From the NCBI RefSeq assembly GCF_900156205.1, contig NZ_FTNA01000015.1:1-18930 (forward strand): 18,930 nt of DNA, read 5' to 3'. The first letter of the stretch is position 1. Every line of letters begins with the position of its first letter. The DNA is from Leptospira interrogans (GTDB taxonomy: Bacteria > Spirochaetota > Leptospiria > Leptospirales > Leptospiraceae). The translations under genes and the position numbers were made by a program. Positions 1 to 9,629 of the stretch are shown here, one piece after another. The notes under the pieces were generated by a model, which had not been told where the DNA came from, made no database searches, and was given only the letters and a program-made list of their open reading frames with translations.

Positions 1-722
<722 letters not shown>

Positions 723-762
723 TAAAATTGCGGAAGGGATTGACACAAGAAACATAGGAGAA

Positions 763-850
763 AGCCCGTTCTGTTGAGTTCATTTTGATTCTAAAATCCT
801 ATTCAACTTGTGGGGTTGGTTATGATAGAGAGCCGTTCTGCTTTAGTTCC
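763..850 (+). ncRNA. Structured right flank of the IS110 element, possible bridge-RNA-type region
   Basis: A stem-loop with an internal loop can be drawn. GTTGAG (773-778) pairs with TTCAAC (802-807), and inside it ATTTT (782-786) pairs with AAAAT (793-797). A near-direct repeat of about 19 bases flanks it: AGCCCGTTCTGTTGAGTTC at 763-781 and AGCCGTTCTGCTTTAGTTC at 831-849. Bridge RNAs of this transposase family contain stem-loops with internal guide loops. In the IS1111-type subgroup they lie in the right end. Whether this element belongs to that subgroup is unknown, so this is inference. Confidence 0.2.
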
Positions 851-958
851 CCGTTTTAATCCTTTTCGTATTGGAGCATACCGGAAACGCATTAATCAAC
901 ACTTTGTCGCAACATTTACGGGCATTCAATCTTGTAGGGAGCAGTAAGAACTTATTAG

Positions 959-1654
959 AGTTGTCGGAAAGTTAATTTTCTTCCGTTTTTTCATTATTAT
1001 TCGGACGCATAAAAACAATACTAAGTTGCATTTGTTTCAAAACTTAAAATGTGAGATTCTTTCAAAAACAACAATAATTCTAGGCTTGACGCAATTTTGC
1101 AAAAACTTCTATATCTTTAAAAAAATTACTCGTAATTTTGAATATCATTTTCATGCATCCGAGTAGTAAGACGAATGGGGAATCGTTCGTAGATATAGAT
1201 TTTTTCGATGACTCTAATATAGAAATCAAAAACTATTATATAAAAATTTACTTTAGAAATTTCTAATGAAATTTTGGAATTCTTATCGATTCTTCTATAT
1301 CTAGACGTTTGCGAATTTTTCAGCAGTTTTCGTTTATCAAGCTTTTAAGTTTCGAGAAAAGTTATTCTTTAAAACTATATAGTGAAGCCACTATTGCTTT
1401 GTGCTGAAGCATGATTTTATAATAAAAATTTACGATAATAAATTTTTGTAAGAATTGATATTAAATATAATATTAATTTTTCATAATATAAAAAAATATT
1501 AATTTATTTAGTTCGAATTGGAGACAATCATGTAATAATAATTACTTAAGTGATATATCTGTTTTTTTATTTTGAATTTTTTTTGTAAAAAAGTATATCT
1601 TTTTTGATACTGCGTCTCAGAATCCAGAAAATCAATTATTAACGAGGCTTAAAA
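959..1654. other. AT-rich intergenic region upstream of the sphingomyelinase-like gene
   Basis: No coding sequence is supported here. The stretch is extremely AT-rich. A weak hairpin can be drawn from TACTCG (1127-1132) and CGAGTA (1160-1165), and a small AGTAT/ATACT stem lies shortly before the gene. The ribosome binding site GAGG at 1644-1647 belongs to the next gene. The long upstream region may hold regulatory sites, but none can be named. Confidence 0.4.
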
Positions 1655-3319
1655 ATGCGAAACATTTTCCGAAAAAAAAATAATGAAATACGAAATACAT
1701 ACAAGAAATCGAAATCTTTAATAGGTTTTTATTGTCTCTTTATATTCTTTTTGAATTGTCTACCGGATAAACAAAAAGTACATGCAGATTTACTAATGTC
1801 TCTTTTACTTTTTTCAAAAGATCAAAATATTCAATTTGCAAATATAAGTGCAGAAAGAATAGGAATTGATGCTCAAGTATCTTCGGAAGTGGATATAAAA
1901 ATTCTAAGTTACAATCTTTTTATGTATCATAAAGGACTTTTTAATTCTGGAAATTGGGGTCAAGAAAAAAGAGCACGGTTGCTTGTAGATTCAAAATATG
2001 TTAAAGATCAAGATGTACTTGTACTGGAAGGAGTTTTTGATACAAAATCGAAAAATATACTTATGAATGGACTCCGCTCTCAATACCCAAATCAAATCGA
2101 TGTTATTGGAAGAGCTACATATGGTTGGAATCAAACTCTAGGTGATTTTAGAGCTTTTCCGCTGGATAACGATTATAATGGAGGAGTGATTGTCTTAAGC
2201 AAATGGCCTATTGAAGAAAAAATACAATATATCTTTGAAAATCACGGATGTGGAAACGACTACTATTATAACAAAGGATTTGTTTATGTAAAAATTAATA
2301 AACATGGTCGCAAATATCATATCATTGGAACTGACGTTCAAAATACTTCTTGTTCGGATTTGGGACAAAATGCAAGAAAACATCAGTTTGTAGAGATTAA
2401 AAATTTTATCAATTTAAAACAAGTGCCAAAAAACGAAACAATATTTCTGGCTGGAAGTTTTAACGTAAATAAAGGTAGTGCAGAATATCAAGATATTCTA
2501 ATGATTTTAGGTGTAGATGAACCTCATTACGCAGGAATTTCTTTTACTTGGGATCCTAAAAAAAATGCAATTGCTTCTTACACCAGTGGTACAAATCAAG
2601 TATCCAGTTATTTGGAGTATATATTTGTTGTAGGAACTCATTTTAAACCTCAAGTTTGGCAAAATTTGGCATATGATCCCATAACCCCGACTACCTGGAA
2701 TGTTGTCGGATACACAGGTTATGAGTTTTCCGATCGATATCCTGTTTACGGTTTTACTTATGCTGATTCTAATACTCCAACTCAATCCGCACACAGAAGA
2801 AAATACGACCAAGTATCTTTTGAATCAATGTCAACTGGAAAAAAAATTCAAGCTGATCCTAAACAAGCAAATGGTTGGTTACAAGTAAACGCATCAGATG
2901 AAACTGAATTTACAAAGTTCAATCTGCTGCAGGAAGCCGATCCTAAATCCGATACCAATTGTCTCAAAAGTGGGTATACTCGGATTGAACCTTCTTATTA
3001 TCTAAATTATTATTGGAATTGGTGGCTCGGAGGAGGTAAGGGCAATTATGCTTACTATCCTAAATTTAACGATGCTTCTAATAATTTACAAATTCATGTT
3101 CTTGACGAAGAAGAATGTATAAAAGACGGAAGTAGAATTGTATTCAAAGATTATGATGGAGCTACTCTGGATTATTATTATCTTACGATTTGGGATGGTG
3201 GTAATTGGGATGGATATTTATATCTTTGGAATAAAACTTACAATTTAAGGGAAACTTTCAAAGTTAGATTGAACACAAAACCTGAAAGAGATTGGAAAGA
3301 CGATTTAATTTATCGTTAG
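1655..3319 (+). CDS. sphH: Sphingomyelinase-family hemolysin with degenerate catalytic site (SphH-like)
   Basis: This 554-residue exported protein has the DNase I-like endonuclease/exonuclease/phosphatase fold of neutral sphingomyelinases plus the C-terminal extension typical of Leptospira paralogues. A basic N-terminus and a hydrophobic stretch at residues 21-34 form the signal peptide. FFLNC at 31-35 could be a weak spirochaetal lipobox. Family landmarks are LSYNLFM (84-90), DVLVLEGVFD (120-129), GTDVQ (225-229), LAGSFNVN (265-272) and SDRYPV (359-364). Against Bacillus cereus sphingomyelinase by memory, Glu53 becomes Gly126, His151 becomes Asp227, Asp195 becomes Ser268 and catalytic His296 becomes Arg361. 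Only the Asn of the DxN pair (Asn270) and the Asp before the last His remain. It should therefore not hydrolyse sphingomyelin. L. interrogans has several such non-catalytic paralogues alongside active Sph2. The C-terminus (about 440-530) is rich in Tyr and Trp. GAGG lies 7 bases before the ATG. The paralogue name sphH is chosen from length and recall and could be another member. Confidence 0.85.
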   Translation: MRNIFRKKNNEIRNTYKKSKSLIGFYCLFIFFLNCLPDKQKVHADLLMSLLLFSKDQNIQFANISAERIGIDAQVSSEVDIKILSYNLFMYHKGLFNSGNWGQEKRARLLVDSKYVKDQDVLVLEGVFDTKSKNILMNGLRSQYPNQIDVIGRATYGWNQTLGDFRAFPLDNDYNGGVIVLSKWPIEEKIQYIFENHGCGNDYYYNKGFVYVKINKHGRKYHIIGTDVQNTSCSDLGQNARKHQFVEIKNFINLKQVPKNETIFLAGSFNVNKGSAEYQDILMILGVDEPHYAGISFTWDPKKNAIASYTSGTNQVSSYLEYIFVVGTHFKPQVWQNLAYDPITPTTWNVVGYTGYEFSDRYPVYGFTYADSNTPTQSAHRRKYDQVSFESMSTGKKIQADPKQANGWLQVNASDETEFTKFNLLQEADPKSDTNCLKSGYTRIEPSYYLNYYWNWWLGGGKGNYAYYPKFNDASNNLQIHVLDEEECIKDGSRIVFKDYDGATLDYYYLTIWDGGNWDGYLYLWNKTYNLRETFKVRLNTKPERDWKDDLIYR

Positions 3320-3452
3320 TCCTTGACTTTGGTTGAGTTTTTTAAAACGAACTTTTCTATAAAATCTAAAAATAACGATCCTAAAGTCGAATTTTTTCAC
3401 AAAACCACTGTTTGGCGACTGTGATCAGAATTAAAAATTAATTTTATAGAGG

Positions 3453-3511
3453 TCATCTCAAAAATATTGTAGGATGTTGCTCTAAGAGACTCTAAGCTAT
3501 TTTTGAGATGA
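3453..3511. repeat. 13-bp perfect inverted repeat between convergent genes
   Basis: TCATCTCAAAAAT (3453-3465) and ATTTTTGAGATGA (3499-3511) are exact reverse complements with a 33-base spacer. The position, between the 3' ends of the hemolysin and the efflux gene, fits a bidirectional transcription end. However, no clean U-run follows the stem, and the long loop also fits a remnant of a small inverted-repeat element. Confidence 0.6.
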
Positions 3512-3520
3512 TTTATAACT

Positions 3521-3620
3521 TACTGATTTCTATAAAATTGAATATCATAAATTTTTATTGCAAATCCTATTTCGATGCAAAATGCTCGGTACTCTATTAT
3601 ATAGTTATCAGTAGTTATAT
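3521..3620 (+). repeat. Copy 1 of a roughly 100-bp dispersed repeat
   Basis: This stretch aligns by eye along its full length with 15048-15147. Shared blocks include CTATAAAATTGAATA near the start and ATTATATAGTTAT near the end, with diverged sequence between them. It is in the intergenic space downstream of the efflux gene. There is no coding potential. Confidence 0.65.
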
Positions 3621-3660
3621 TAATATTCTAATTCATTGATAGATTACCTAACTATGTCTA

Positions 3661-5184
3661 TCAGCTTTCTTCTTTTTCCAGACTCTTACGCATGATAAAA
3701 ATTGTTATCGCTAATACAAAAGAGATCACCGCACAAATGATAGAAACTAATTGAAACGAATCGGTAAATGCGTGTTTGGCGGAATGCAACAGAGAAAGTG
3801 CAATATCTTCTGGTAGTTCTTTAGCGACTGAGACAGCTGCACCTAATGTGCCTTTTGCGGATTCCATCGATTCCGGCGAGATTCCATTGAAGTTTAAGCC
3901 GTCCATACGATTTTTATAAACCGCGGTTCCGATACTTCCTAAAACGGCTATTCCTAAAACTCCACCAAATTCGACGCCGGTTTCTGAAATAGAGGCAGCG
4001 GCTCCGGCTCTTTCTGGAGGAGCGGAACCTACGATTAAATCTGTGCCTAAAATTACAACCGAACAGATTCCCAAAGATATGATTACAGAGCCTATTACAA
4101 CATAAACAAGTCCAGAATTCGCATCAACTAACGCATAAAAGGCGAGTCCAACGATGTTTAAAACGAGACCTCCAGATACTACAATGATTGGACGAATTTT
4201 TCTAACTAACATAGGAACCGCGAGAGAACCCACGACGTTTCCGGCAGCAGAAGGAAGAGTCCAAAATCCTGCAACTAACGGTGATAAGCCGAGAACTAAT
4301 TGTAAGTATTGAGCTAGAAATAAAAAACTACCCAACCCGACGAAAATGGTCAATGAGTTGGCGATCAGGGCGGCGCTAAAGGCAGGAACTTTAAACAACT
4401 GAAGATCGATTAAAGGATCTTTGAGATTTTGTTGTCTTCGGATAAAAAGTGTTCCGATTAAAAAACCACTAACGATGAAAAGGAATGAAAGAACTTCCCA
4501 GCCATCCTCAGCGACTCGTTTAAATCCGTATATGATACTCAAAACGGAACTCAAAGATAGGATTACGCTGGGAATGTCTAAACTTCCCGCGTTTGGATCT
4601 TTGAATTCGGGAAGAAGTTTAGGCCCTGCAATTAAAAGAAGAATCATAACTGGAACACTTAATAGAAAAACGGAACCCCACCAAAAATGTTCCAAAAGTA
4701 ATCCACCAATTAAAGGACCGATTGCTCCACCGATGGAAAAGCTAGTCCCCCAGATTCCAATTGCGACCGTTCTTTGGTTTGCGTCTAAAAACATATTACG
4801 AATTAATGATAGAGTAGATGGAGCTAGGGTTGCGGCCGTAATACCTAATAAGGCTCTGGTTGCGATTAACATTTCCGCATTTTTGGAAAATGCCGCCAAA
4901 ACGGACGCAACTCCAAATGATGCTGCGCCTATCATGAGAAGTTTTCTTCTTCCGATACGATCACCTAACGTACCCATGGTGACTAAAAAACCAGCCACTA
5001 AAAAGCCGTAGATGTCTACGATCCATAAAAGTTGGGAACCGGTAGGTTTTAGATCTTCCGTAAGATGAGGTACGGCTAAATACAATACGGTCAGGTCCAT
5101 AGCATAAAGTAGACAAGGAAGTGCAATTACTGCAAGGCCGATCCATTCTTTTTTAGTAGCGAGATTTGTGTTTGTGGGATTCAT
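3661..5184 (-). CDS. DHA2-family (14-TM) MFS drug:H+ antiporter
   Basis: This 507-residue inner-membrane transporter of the EmrB/QacA/SmvA type probably exports cationic drugs or toxic compounds in exchange for protons. A membrane-embedded Asp30 sits in the motif AMDLTVLYLAVPHL of helix 1. Motif A, GTLGDRIGRRK, is at 71-81, and an antiporter motif C with glycines and GP is near 146-161. Hydrophobic segments continue to the C-terminus, matching the usual 14 helices and about 500 residues. It is the last gene of a unit. The start lies 11 bases after the stop of the reductase gene, and AGAAG precedes the ATG as a modest ribosome binding site. Substrate cannot be deduced. The overlapping antisense frame inside it is a shadow. 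Confidence 0.92.
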   Translation of the reverse strand: MNPTNTNLATKKEWIGLAVIALPCLLYAMDLTVLYLAVPHLTEDLKPTGSQLLWIVDIYGFLVAGFLVTMGTLGDRIGRRKLLMIGAASFGVASVLAAFSKNAEMLIATRALLGITAATLAPSTLSLIRNMFLDANQRTVAIGIWGTSFSIGGAIGPLIGGLLLEHFWWGSVFLLSVPVMILLLIAGPKLLPEFKDPNAGSLDIPSVILSLSSVLSIIYGFKRVAEDGWEVLSFLFIVSGFLIGTLFIRRQQNLKDPLIDLQLFKVPAFSAALIANSLTIFVGLGSFLFLAQYLQLVLGLSPLVAGFWTLPSAAGNVVGSLAVPMLVRKIRPIIVVSGGLVLNIVGLAFYALVDANSGLVYVVIGSVIISLGICSVVILGTDLIVGSAPPERAGAAASISETGVEFGGVLGIAVLGSIGTAVYKNRMDGLNFNGISPESMESAKGTLGAAVSVAKELPEDIALSLLHSAKHAFTDSFQLVSIICAVISFVLAITIFIMRKSLEKEES

Positions 5185-5195
5185 TTTGTTTCTTC

Positions 5196-5744
<549 letters not shown>

Positions 5745-5756
5745 GTTATATTTGCC

Positions 5757-6386
5757 TTATAATTGATAAGGGATCAATGTGCCGAAAAGATGATAATTCG
5801 ATTTAGGCCCTTTCACCATCAGAGTCCAACGAATAAAATTGTAAGTATCGTGACAAAGATTACCATTTCCACGTAAGATCAAGGTGATAGATTGATTCGC
5901 TCCTAATCCAGGAGTGAAAATTCCGGTTTCTACCATTTTTGACGTTATGCGAAATTCTTTATAAAGTGCTGATTCTGAAATTGCCGGGGCCGGATTGATG
6001 TAGTCTATGTAAAAAACGGAAATTTTTTTTGGTAATTTTATTATTAGCGTTCCAGAATGGTTTTCAAGATCTCTAAATTCAAATATGAAACGATTTTTTT
6101 TCCAGGTAGCTTTTATTTTATATTCTCCAGAAGCGGGATGAATGCCCGTTATGGATTCTGGATCTTTCTCACCTAAAAAGAGAAAAGCTTTAGAATCAAA
6201 ACGTAATTGTTCTAAAATATCTATGTATCTCGAGTCTAGATCTACTTCCGAATCAAATCGTTCGCCTATATTGGAACAACACGCACAAGGAAAAATGTTC
6301 CATTGAATTGGAAAAAGTAGGGTCAAGATCAATAAAATAAAAAAGGTCTTGAGACGAATGGTTTTTTTATTTAAGAATTTTATCAT
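5757..6386 (-). CDS. Exported protein of unknown function with CxCC motif
   Basis: I do not recognise the family. The frame stays open to an ATG at 6497, but I place the start at the ATG at 6386 (209 residues). From there a basic N-terminus is followed by the hydrophobic stretch FFILLILTLLF, a normal signal sequence. Neither start has a clear ribosome binding site. Just after the signal lies FPCACCSNIGERF, with three closely spaced cysteines (CxCC) that could bind metal or a cofactor, or act as lipid or disulfide sites. The rest looks like a beta-rich domain (GEYKIKATWKKNRFIFEF; GTLIIKLPKK) ending in FGTLIPYQL. It is the first gene of the unit with the reductase and the efflux pump. Confidence 0.7.
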   Translation of the reverse strand: MIKFLNKKTIRLKTFFILLILTLLFPIQWNIFPCACCSNIGERFDSEVDLDSRYIDILEQLRFDSKAFLFLGEKDPESITGIHPASGEYKIKATWKKNRFIFEFRDLENHSGTLIIKLPKKISVFYIDYINPAPAISESALYKEFRITSKMVETGIFTPGLGANQSITLILRGNGNLCHDTYNFIRWTLMVKGPKSNYHLFGTLIPYQL

Positions 6387-6497
6387 ATAGTAATTTATAT
6401 TTTTCTGCTTGTTTTTATAGAATTCGGTGTTTGCTGATATAATAGGATATTTATGAATTTTGAGAGAAGCCCATTTTTGGTGCTCTATTATATGCAT

Positions 6498-6989
6498 TTG
6501 AATATTGCAAAAATGATTTTATTGAAAATGTAAGAAAGGTATATGCCAATTTTATAATTTATTCTTTTGATTAATTTTATTTTGAAATTATTAAATCGCT
6601 TTAGAAGAACATGTAATATATTTTAAAGCAAAAATGAATTGTTTTTGATGGGGTTTTGCTACAATGATTCTTGAAAAGAGTGCTATAAGTTTATTTAAAA
6701 AATTAAAATGTAGAACTTCTCTTAAAGAAGTTATTAGTTCTGTCTGGGGTAGTGGCAATCCAAAACAAGTTCTACATTTTTGCAAAATTTTACTGTTCAT
6801 TTTCGATAGCATCTTCATGTTTCCTTGTAGTAAATCAGGATTTGTTTCAAAGACGATTTTTAGAACCTGTTTCTAAAATTTTAAAATCAATTGCTTTTCA
6901 AACGAATCAAATGTGGTAGTTCCCACATTTTAAAGTTTTAGTGTAAGTTTTAAGTTGATTCACCGTTACACTATTTAGAAGTTTTTGAA
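6498..6989. other. Intergenic region with palindromic element
   Basis: Two overlapping short frames here (about 70-75 codons, one per strand) arise from the inverted repeat at 6705-6780 and show no protein-like composition. A single copy of the repeat word ATGTGGTAGTTCCCACAT (6911-6928) is present, itself a small hairpin (ATGTGG/CCACAT). No gene is supported. Confidence 0.5.
6705..6780. repeat. 76-bp MITE-like element with 14-bp perfect terminal inverted repeats
   Basis: AAAATGTAGAACTT (6705-6718) and AAGTTCTACATTTT (6767-6780) are exact reverse complements. An inner hairpin, AACTTCT (6714-6720) with AGAAGTT (6726-6732), nests inside. No target duplication is obvious. It could be a non-autonomous transposon remnant or the template of a hairpin RNA. 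Confidence 0.6.
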
Positions 6990-7451
6990 CTATTGATTAA
7001 TCATTCTCTTAAGTTCGACTTCTAACTTGTCAAAGTTTTGTTCGTTTCCTTCAATTACATATTTTTTAGCCTTTTCAAATTCTTGAAGAGATTCAAACAA
7101 CATCCGGAAAATCACCTTTGTACTATTAGGTGATTCTTCTTCGAAAGTTGCAGTAACTCTAAAAATGTGTCCGGAAATGTGATCAAATACGAGTTTTTCT
7201 GGTTTTATAATTTCTACAAAGACGCTGTGATTTGCATAATCTGTACCGTCTGGGCCATGCATTGTAAAACGCCAGTGGCCTTCTGGTTTTAGATCGAATT
7301 CGTGAAACGTATTTGTAAAACCATTTGGTCCCCACCACGACCGTAGATGTTGTGGATCGGTCCAAGCTTTGAAAACAATTTCTCGTGATGCATTGACAAC
7401 ACGAACGCTAACGATTTCACGATCCGAAGCGGTTATAGTTTGATTGGACAT
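6990..7451 (-). CDS. AHSA1-type SRPBCC family protein
   Basis: The 153-residue cytoplasmic protein has the START/Bet v1-like (SRPBCC) helix-grip fold of the AHSA1 (activator of Hsp90 ATPase 1) family, which binds small hydrophobic ligands in a cavity. Diagnostic motifs are VFKAWTDPQHLRSWWGP, then FTMHGPDGTDY, and EIIKPEKLVF. An ATG at 7457 is in frame, but AGGAG ends only one base before it. The ATG at 7451 has the same AGGAG at a spacing of 7 and is the better start. It is clearly a paralogue of the gene at 8291-8770: the WWGP, GFTNTF and MHGPDGTDY blocks are shared, pointing to local duplication. A 263-base gap separates it from the next SRPBCC gene. The ligand is unknown. Confidence 0.88.
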   Translation of the reverse strand: MSNQTITASDREIVSVRVVNASREIVFKAWTDPQHLRSWWGPNGFTNTFHEFDLKPEGHWRFTMHGPDGTDYANHSVFVEIIKPEKLVFDHISGHIFRVTATFEEESPNSTKVIFRMLFESLQEFEKAKKYVIEGNEQNFDKLEVELKRMINQ

Positions 7452-7720
7452 ATTCATTCTCCTAATTTTAATTCTTCGAAATTGTAAATACTAACTTTCT
7501 CTACGATCGTGTAGATAGAAATTTGAAACTTTAGGTCAAATATACAATCTAATCGATCAAAAGTTTTTGAAAATCCGGATTAGATTCCATTGAAATTTTC
7601 TTCAAAATTTGTATTCATCGGATCTTCCATAATTTTAAGAATTTTTAATATTTTTTTGAGAAAAAACATTAAAAATTATTGATATACTAAATTTTGAAAT
7701 CTTAATGGAATCGGTTATAT

Positions 7721-8269
7721 TTATTTTTCCTCTACGATCGTTTTAATATTATTTAAACCGGTTTCAAAATCTTTTCCGATCATCTGATCCATATCGTAGA
7801 ATAGTCCCATCAATTTGGAGATGAAGGCATTAGGGCCATACATTGCCCAGGTGACGTTAGTTTTACCGTCTTTGGCTACAAACGTAAATTCGGCGGTATT
7901 ATGGGCTTCAAAAGGAGAAATAAAATCTAACTTCATTTTGATATTGGAAGGCGAATTTGATTCTATAATTTCCATACGTCCTTTTCCTACTTCGCTGTTT
8001 CCTTCCCACTCGTAAACGGAACCTAAACCAATAGACGCACCGCTATAAGACCGTTTCATTCCCGGATCTAGTTTTTCCCAAGGAGACCAAGAAGGCCAAT
8101 TATGATAATCATTAACGAAAGTAAAAATTTTTCCGGGTTGTGCCTTTATGCTTAGTGTTCTTTCAAAACGGAATTCTGCCGGTTTTGTGGAAGCGACCGC
8201 GATGATCCCTATAACTAAAGCTGCAAATACAGCTAACACTGATAAAACGATCATTTTTGATTTAGACAT
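7721..8269 (-). CDS. Membrane-anchored SRPBCC (polyketide cyclase-like) protein
   Basis: This 182-residue protein has one N-terminal transmembrane or uncleaved signal helix (residues about 6-27, VLSVLAVFAALVIGIIAVA) followed by an SRPBCC domain of the polyketide_cyc2 kind. The domain has an ERTLSIKAQPGKIFTFVNDYHNWPSWSPWEK-type start (W58, W61 and W64 region), then IGLGSVYEWEGN and GKGRMEIIE. It probably holds a hydrophobic ligand at the outer face of the inner membrane. AGGAG lies 6 bases before the ATG. It follows the AHSA1 gene at 8291 by 21 bases and is likely cotranscribed with it. The architecture differs from the three soluble AHSA1 neighbours. Confidence 0.85.
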   Translation of the reverse strand: MSKSKMIVLSVLAVFAALVIGIIAVASTKPAEFRFERTLSIKAQPGKIFTFVNDYHNWPSWSPWEKLDPGMKRSYSGASIGLGSVYEWEGNSEVGKGRMEIIESNSPSNIKMKLDFISPFEAHNTAEFTFVAKDGKTNVTWAMYGPNAFISKLMGLFYDMDQMIGKDFETGLNNIKTIVEEK

Positions 8270-8290
8270 AAAACTCTCCTAATATAGTTT

Positions 8291-8770
8291 TTAACCTTTT
8301 TGTTTTGCCAGGTATTCCACCAAACGATCCATAGTTTGGTTGAGACCTTCGATAGCGCCGTATTTCTCAACGGTTTCGTTACGTTGTTGAGCCGTGTTGA
8401 AAAGCATAGTCATATCCAAGATGGTTTTTCCATTTTGTTCCGAAAAAAGAACAGTAACGTGAAAATCTCCCGGATGGTCTTTCATATCAGAGCCGTGTTT
8501 ATAGACTAGTTTTTCTGGACGAATCACTTCTAAAAAGACGATCAGATTTGGATAATCTGTACCGTCTGGGCCGTGCATTATGAACTTCCAGATGCCGCCG
8601 GGCTTGACGTCCATGGTTTCGAATGTATTTGTAAAACCTTTAGGCCCCCACCAATGAATAACGTGTTCCGGGTCCGTCCACATCCTAAAAACGAGATCTC
8701 TAGGTGCGTCAAAGATTCGGGTTACACGAATTTCTCTATCCGCAGTTGAAGTGTTATTTGCGTTCATCAT
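8291..8770 (-). CDS. AHSA1-type SRPBCC family protein
   Basis: The 159-residue AHSA1/SRPBCC ligand-binding protein contains RDLVFRMWTDPEHVIHWWGP, GFTNTF, IMHGPDGTDY and VIRPEKLVY, matching its paralogue at 6990-7451 block by block. Two ATGs stand in tandem (8770 and 8767). AAGGA lies 3 bases before the first and 6 before the second, so either may be used. It is first in a two-gene unit with the membrane-anchored SRPBCC protein. The role is unknown. Members of this family often sit beside ArsR-type repressors, as here. Confidence 0.88.
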   Translation of the reverse strand: MMNANNTSTADREIRVTRIFDAPRDLVFRMWTDPEHVIHWWGPKGFTNTFETMDVKPGGIWKFIMHGPDGTDYPNLIVFLEVIRPEKLVYKHGSDMKDHPGDFHVTVLFSEQNGKTILDMTMLFNTAQQRNETVEKYGAIEGLNQTMDRLVEYLAKQKG

Positions 8771-9049
8771 GGTTCCTTTTCAATAATTACTAAATTTATT
8801 TCAGATTTAAAAATGAATTGAATCAATAATTTTATTTTTAGAATATTCAATATTTTGTATTTAACGTTTATCCTAAGATTTGTCCGACTTTATATAGTAG
8901 AATTTGGTTCTTCATTTTTTAAAGTTTACTGAACGCTCATATAACAGAATACCGCTAATTTATATTTAAGAAGCCGATTCTCATCACAATTAAAGATACC
9001 TAACAATTCGGAATCAGTAAGACAAACTTTGGTTGTATTCAAATCGATT

Positions 9050-9538
9050 TTATTTAAGAATCGATTCTAGTTTGTCTAAACATTCGTTCCAACTCGCGTT
9101 GGTCATATCTCTTATTTCTCCGGCGGGAATACCCGTATGATGTAGAATTAATTTTGTTTTTCCTTGATGATCTTCAAAGACAAGTGTAATTAAAATAGAT
9201 TCGGGCCAATCTCCTTGGATTCCATAAGCAGAAGCGGGAACAACATTACCATCTTTATCCGCAAAATTATCCGTTTGGACGATTTTTTCGGGCCTGACAA
9301 TTTCTTTATAAACTCCGGTGGACCAAAACTCTTGTTCTTCGGGAGAACGCATACAGAAAAGGTATTTACCTCCCACCTTAAAATCAATCTTACATATCGG
9401 GCATGTAAAACCTTTAGGTCCCCACCATCGCATCAATTGTTCAGGGATAGTCCAGGCGTCAAAAATGGTTTCTCTAGGCGCATTAAAAATTCGAGTAATG
9501 AGCAATTCGTCTTTGGTTTGATTTGTCGTATTTTTCAT
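9050..9538 (-). CDS. AHSA1-type SRPBCC family protein
   Basis: The third soluble AHSA1 paralogue has 162 residues, with NAPRETIFDAWTIPEQLMRWWGP, then GFTCPICKIDFKVGG and VRPEKIVQTDNF. It is more diverged from the other two: the GPDGTDY block is replaced by SPEEQEFW, and a CPIC pair is present. AGGAG lies 6 bases upstream of the ATG. It is separated by 91 bases from the DoxX-like gene and could be read from the arsR promoter or its own. Ligand unknown. Confidence 0.88.
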   Translation of the reverse strand: MKNTTNQTKDELLITRIFNAPRETIFDAWTIPEQLMRWWGPKGFTCPICKIDFKVGGKYLFCMRSPEEQEFWSTGVYKEIVRPEKIVQTDNFADKDGNVVPASAYGIQGDWPESILITLVFEDHQGKTKLILHHTGIPAGEIRDMTNASWNECLDKLESILK

Positions 9539-9629
9539 ATCATTCTCCTTTCACTTTTTTGTATTTTTTAAAAAACATAAAGTTGAATTTTAAATTAATA
9601 AAATAGAATATTCTTAAAGTAGAATTTTC

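Noticed and set aside
1655..3319. Active sphingomyelinase toxin
   Set aside because: The residues needed for metal binding and acid-base catalysis are replaced at the aligned positions.
4421..5011. 196-codon plus-strand frame
   Set aside because: It is antisense to the MFS transporter, whose motifs and membrane helices are clear. Its long low-complexity translation is a shadow.
6591..6876. Two opposed 70-75-codon frames
   Set aside because: They mirror each other across the 76-bp inverted repeat, which explains why both strands stay open. No protein-like motif or start signal is present.
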